A stretch of 64,000 bases of DNA, from contig SADC01001093.1 in assembly GCA_004194705.1 (NCBI GenBank), positions 1-64,000 on the forward strand, given 5' to 3'. Position 1 is the first letter of the stretch. Each line of letters starts with the position of its first letter. The notes beneath the pieces are model-generated. The model made no database searches, was not told the DNA's origin, and saw only the letters and a list, made by a program, of their open reading frames with translations. Of this stretch, positions 60,701 through 64,000 are shown one piece after another. This DNA is from Ditylenchus dipsaci. Taxonomy: Eukaryota > Nematoda > Chromadorea > Rhabditida > Anguinidae. The position numbers were made by a program, and so were the translations under genes.

Positions 60701-63700
60701 TTTGTAACTATTTGCGAGAAATAGTTTAATTTTTTTTGCGTTTTAAAAATTGAGGGATCAGAATTTAATTCCGATGGGCCCAGAAATTTTACACTAATCC
60801 ATTAAAAACAGGGCTCCCAAATGGGTTGATCAATCAGAAAAAGGTTGATTTCAACAGATCAAATATTATGATTTCGAATAGTCAGAAAACGAATTAGTCA
60901 GAAATTGATTAGTCCGAAAAGGATTGATTTGTCTGTTTTTTTGCCTAAAAGACGAATCTGAATATAAGAGTACCCCTCGAGACTAGATCATCTCATATCG
61001 TAGTGTTCTTATTTTTCACTTTAACTGTCAAAGAAAAAAAAGTGAAACTTTTAAAATCTCGACAAAATTTTGCCCTTACAAATTGCTAATCTCTATGCTA
61101 ACTGCGCAATCGATTGCGCCGACGTCTAGTCGGTGCTGCAAAAACCCGCAAGCTTTTTAAGGACCATACTTGTTGATGACAATGGGAGTTAGGCAAATTA
61201 AAATGTGCGCGGGACACCTTTTTTTGTAAAAGCCCACGTGCAGCCTTTCGAAAGAGTATTTTTCTCTAAGCCTACTATTTTCAGCTCCTTTGATTTTTTT
61301 TCACTCCAATCATGCAATGTGGAGTGTGCTGGTCTTTGGCCGCAAGGCTGCCAAATACCCTTGGTTTCTTCGGCGCAAAAGTTGTCAAATAGGTAGAAAG
61401 TGAAAAAAGTTAGCTTAGAGAAGACAGCACCCCAAGTGCATTCCCTCTCCCTGCGTTATCCGCGACAACGGGTGCAGGTGTGAGATTTGAATGTTCACAT
61501 ATAGAGCGTGGGCGTGGTAGCAGGGTTTAAAGTGAATGTGGGCGCTATTGTGAACTTGACTTTACTGTATTCTTCATTTTTAGGGTTGTCGGGTACCCGG
61601 AATTTCCGGGTACCCGAACCGAGGAACCGAACCGGAACCGAAATTTTCGGGTACCCGAACCGAACCGATACCCGAAACCCGAAACTTTCGGGTACCCGGA
61701 CCGAACCGATACCCGAAACCCGAAACTTTCGGGTACCCGAACCGAACCGATACCCGAAACCCGAAATTTTCGGGTACCCGAACCGATATCCGAAAAAATC
61801 GAATTTTCAGAAAAAGGCTTCCTGCATACACGCGGTCAACTATGAAGTCGGTTACCTCACTTTTCAACATTCTTACAAACGATATCTGGAAGGACAATAC
61901 TTTTTTTGGCGCAAATGTTTCTTTTGCGTAATTAGATTGAAAATGTTCACCTTTTTCAAAAAGTTTTAACACCATAATGTAAGATTATGGTTTCCAGTGT
62001 AGGGATTTTCGAATTTCTCGTCCTCGTCCTTGTACTTCGTATCAAAAATTTTCGGGACCGTACTTCGTACTCGTCCTTGTACCAATTTTTTCAAATCGCT
62101 CGTACTCGTAGTACTTCTCTTTCTTTTCGCTCGAACTCGTCTTCGTCCTCGCAGTACGAGGCTAAAATTGACTCGTACTCGTCTTCGTCCTCATTTTTTT
62201 CTCGTCCTTTGTGTTTTCACTCGTACTTTGCTCGTACTTCATACTTAAAAGCCAAAAAGTAAGTTTTTAAAAAAAAATTACACCTTTGCTTGAAGCTAGT
62301 ATATCTTGTTGTTAAATTATAACAGAACACGATTTCTTCAAAGTAATTTAAAGATTTGACTTTTCATTTAAAAAAAAACTACAAAATGGGTACACTGCAA
62401 TTTTTCTCGCCGATTGTGAAGTGAGATCAGTGTTTTCAAAAATCACAGTCACACCTCACACTCACACCAGAAAATCACAGTGAACCTCTCAATCACACTA
62501 AAATCACACTCACACTTGATGTAAGGGGTAAATCGGTTATTAATACAGGCCCAGCCTGACACAAGCAAACAAATTGTTGTAAATCTTTGATCCCACTGTT
62601 TGAAATCGTGTCTCCGACTTTCGGATACCCGAACCGATACCCGAAACCCGAAATTTTCGGGTACCCGGACCGAACCGATAACCGAAACCCGAAATTTTCG
62701 GGTATCCGGACCGAACCGATACCCGAAACCCGGAAAAAACCGGGTTTCGGTTCCAATTACCCGAAAACGGGTACCCGAACCGACAACCCTATTCATTTTC
62801 CTATTCTTTCTTTAATCCCATATGCCCCGGTGTTTTCCAAAAGCTCACCTCATTTACTGCCGACGACCATTCAACACTGGTGTTCTCGCTATCCCCTTTA
62901 TCTTCCTCCTCTTGAATTTGTTGCACCAGTCGTCTAATTTGAGCAGCCGAATACTGGAGCTCAATCAGTGCATCCCTTGGCTTAGTTTTCGCTTCCTTCA
63001 AATAATCCCCCACAATTCCTTAGCCAAATCGTGTATTTTTTGTCGCTGGGCCTGAGCCCTGAATCTCAACCTTCTTCCTCCACCTCTAGCTGCCCATCCA
63101 GTTACAAAGTCTAGACCTAACGTGGACTCAGCCGTGAATTGTTGTCGGCTGTGTTTGGATTCAAACACAAATCCTGGCAAGTCTTCTTTGATGACCGTCT
63201 TTTGTTGACTGCCCTCTCGATTGTGTATAACTAGAGTGCCTGCCTCAGTGCAAGAAATCTGCCAGTTGCCAGAGTCTATTTTGCGACTAGAGCGAGGGAC
63301 TGTGAAAATGCTCTTGATTTGGTTGCCTGCAGGCACTGCTTGTTTCGCCTTTTGGATTTTGGTTATGAACTCGCCTCTGTTAACTGAATTGTCTGCTCCA
63401 GACTCGGGGCTGCCACTGCTGTATAGAGTTTGCAGACGGCCATCCAACAAGAATCTCAGCCACCCGTTTGAGCCATCACTAAAATGTGTTGTTTTAGACT
63501 GTATTCACATTTTTTCAATTCGGGGTGTCGCTAATTGTAGCAAACACTACAATCGAATTCTATAATCGAATTCCCTTTATTCACCTGAACTCAATAGCTA
63601 CAGCATCACACCAAACAAACAAAGAGTCCTTGGTTCTGATTAGTCGCCAGTCGTTCCACTTGTAGCTCACTCCGCATACCAATTTCCAAGCATCATCTGA

Positions 63701-63985
63701 ACTTTTCCTACTCTTCTCTGACTTGCCACTGCATGAGGAGGAACCAGCGGCGATGGTTGAACGAGAGTCGTCCACAATCTGCACTCCCAAAGCTTGGGCC
63801 ACTGCAGTAGCCGCTTCAACAAGGTCAGCTCTTACTGATGCGAATTGGGAAGAGACTTTGGTGCCAGTGGAATTTAAGCCAGAAGAGGTGGGTTGGGGCG
63901 AAGAGTTGTGTTCTAGCTCAACTGTGGGCGAAGGGGTGTTGATTTCTGAGCACGCAGCTGTGGCTGTGTCATCGCTCTCCATATG
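46328..63985 (-). CDS. hecd-1: HECT-type E3 ubiquitin ligase, HECTD1/hecd-1 orthologue (5' end outside window)
   Basis: Transfers ubiquitin from E2 through a catalytic Cys to substrates. 21 exons: 63585-63985, 62849-63478, 60473-60631, 60030-60419, 59801-59975, 59643-59751, 59370-59591, 58966-59125, 58613-58871, 56058-56943, 55804-55999, 54940-55670, 53892-54702, 53436-53855, 53117-53392, 48356-48737, 48123-48306, 47670-48068, 47501-47578, 47304-47444, 46328-46557 (about 2,400 codons). Domain order fits HECTD1: conserved pre-SUN region ([27 protein letters not shown]), Sad1/UNC-like, MIB/HERC2, Ser-rich linker, [24 protein letters not shown]. The upstream exons normally encoding ankyrin repeats lie beyond 64000. 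Nine single-base shortfalls break the frame (near 62996, 60345, 56790, 56560, 56208, 55012, 54500, 48496, 46350); each resumes family sequence in the next frame. With the last corrected, the protein ends EKGFHLN. Some splice choices (60030, 48068) are uncertain. Confidence 0.93.
48805..50468. mobile_element. Foldback element copy A in hecd-1 intron (right end broken)
   Basis: Starts TAGAGTATTAGAGCTAGGAT. A palindromic section begins at about 49144 with GGTAAACTTGTTGCGAAAAA and pivots near 49855 at TTTCAAATAATTTTTGTCTC. The right arm repeats the left arm inverted up to CCGTTCCCGTGTTAAG (50453-50468) and then stops short. Near-identical in direct orientation to copy B. Confidence 0.85.
50464..50495. 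other. 32-bp identity to the 3' end of collagen 1 coding sequence
   Basis: Bases 50464-50495 are identical to 6264-6295, which encode the collagen 1 stop and the preceding codons (TAVFVRRFS). The first five bases (TTAAG) are shared with the end of foldback copy A, leaving 27 collagen-specific bases. The match ends where a new hairpin begins. Confidence 0.9.
50509..50547. repeat. Hairpin GGACACCATAGGCG...CGCCTATGGTGTCC
   Basis: Perfect 16-bp arms (TTGGACACCATAGGCG and complement) around a short loop, directly after the collagen-derived piece. Confidence 0.9.
50899..52738. mobile_element. Foldback element copy B in hecd-1 intron (full palindrome)
   Basis: Direct repeat of copy A from its first base, with a pivot near 51950 and a complete right arm ending at 52650-52735 (GACTGGAATTCTGATCCACT, complement of the left arm at 51260). 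An extra hairpin-like insert of about 72 bp (TATCGCTTAG...CTGAGCGATTAA) lies in the right arm near 52588-52652. No transposase. Confidence 0.85.
52880..53035. repeat. AATAGTTACA repeat cluster
   Basis: AATAGTTACA/TGTAACTATT occurs about eight times in both orientations (for example ATAGTTACAGGCTGTAACTA). A related scrap lies at 60698-60725. Confidence 0.8.
53117..53392 (-). other. hecd-1: hecd-1 exon preceding the HECT domain
   Basis: Encodes [20 protein letters not shown] and [18 protein letters not shown], matching HECTD1 just before its HECT domain. Both splice sites are phase 0 and connect across a 4.4-kb transposon-filled intron to 48737. Confidence 0.9.
56058..56943 (-). other. hecd-1: MIB/HERC2 domain exon of hecd-1
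   Basis: Contains [30 protein letters not shown] and [19 protein letters not shown], the conserved pattern of a MIB/HERC2 domain that usually binds substrates or peptides. Three base shortfalls (56790 C run, 56560 A run, 56208 A run) split it into three frames. Confidence 0.9.
57050..58250. mobile_element. TIR element, 1.2 kb, in hecd-1 intron, with nested inverted repeat
   Basis: Ends AAAGGCACGTTCACAATGAG and complement, with subterminal GAGTGTGAGATTTG inverted on the right. Inside, a second pair (57128-57215 and 57838-57925) is built of GGTAAATTGAACCT units. The outer TIR is a variant of that at 34914-35394. Confidence 0.85.
58252..58486. repeat. Palindromic MITE in hecd-1 intron
   Basis: Arms contain CAACTTGGTTTCTAACAAAA and CCCCGCCAATTCAAATTTTC, both complemented on the right. 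It abuts the right end of the preceding TIR element. A degraded relative is at 9505-9710. Confidence 0.85.
59370..59975 (-). other. hecd-1: Sad1/UNC-like domain exons of hecd-1
   Basis: Three exons encode [46 protein letters not shown] and [15 protein letters not shown], the discoidin/SUN-like beta-sandwich found before MIB in HECTD1. No frame break occurs within these exons. Confidence 0.9.
61585..61795. repeat. Minisatellite, CGGGTACCCGAACCGAACCG unit
   Basis: Four or five units of about 47 bp, each with the palindrome CGGGTACCCG and ACCGATACCCGAAACCCGAA. A second array of the same unit and orientation is at 62615-62790. Long open frames on both strands are repeat-derived. Confidence 0.9.
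62615..62790. repeat. Second array of the CGGGTACCCGAACCG minisatellite
   Basis: Same unit as at 61585-61795, with variants such as GGTATCCGGACC. The two arrays lie about 820 bp apart in the same intron. Confidence 0.9.
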
Positions 63986-64000
63986 CTGAACCGTTTTTTA

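Larger units (their letters stand above)
60632..62848. other. hecd-1 intron of 2.2 kb rich in repeats
   Basis: Contains a relative of the 10521 foldback end (GGACCATACTTGTTGATG at 61161), the CGGGTACCCGAACCG arrays, a CGTACTCGTCTTCGTCCTCG low-complexity tract (62010-62235) and CACTCACAC-rich sequence (62440-62515). No gene. Confidence 0.6.

Noticed and set aside
61508..61969. 153-codon plus ORF with [17 protein letters not shown] repeats
   Set aside because: It derives from the CGGGTACCCGAACCG minisatellite inside a hecd-1 intron.

Overview
The window is an AT-rich, intron-rich, repeat-rich animal sequence that fits a nematode. It carries two nematode cuticle-collagen genes (N-terminal cuticle-collagen domain, furin-type cleavage site, interrupted Gly-X-Y blocks with flanking Cys clusters), short introns of about 50-120 bp, and orthologues of conserved metazoan genes. 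I cannot name the genus from sequence alone.

Layout. 1-1.3 kb: an unrecognised spliced coding region (+). 3.3-5.0 kb: a decayed pogo/Tigger-type DNA transposon with a palindrome nested in it. 6.26-7.25 kb: cuticle collagen 1 (-). 7.3-17.5 kb: intergenic, with foldback elements and a repeat block with a GC hairpin at its start. 17.76-18.95 kb: cuticle collagen 2 (-). 19-27.5 kb: an (AT)n tract, hairpin MITEs and minisatellites. 27.63-28.32 kb: a complete five-exon eIF5A gene (-). 29.8-34.3 kb: a 4.5-kb nest of inverted repeats. 36.5-39.9 kb: inverted repeats bracketing a proteasome beta-2 (pbs-4-like) gene piece. 42.1-42.8 kb: a truncated ISXO2/Merlin-type transposase. 44.35-44.65 kb: a coiled-coil ORF. 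46.3 kb to the right edge: at least 21 exons of a HECTD1-type HECT E3 ubiquitin ligase (hecd-1 orthologue, -), whose 5' end lies outside the window and whose introns hold several transposon-derived palindromes.

The genes do not form a functional operon. They are housekeeping genes (translation factor, proteasome subunit, ubiquitin ligase) and cuticle genes separated by mobile-element debris. All recognised cellular genes lie on the minus strand.

Two observations stand out. (1) Every well-conserved gene checked carries net single-base reading-frame breaks, nearly all a missing base in a short homopolymer. The protein resumes exactly in the next frame, so this looks like consensus sequencing error rather than gene death. 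(2) Inside a hecd-1 intron, at the broken end of a foldback element, 27-32 bases are identical to the last codons of collagen 1, 44 kb away, with a 5-base microhomology at the junction. I found no CRISPR array, no intact autonomous transposon and no convincing functional tRNA or rRNA gene.
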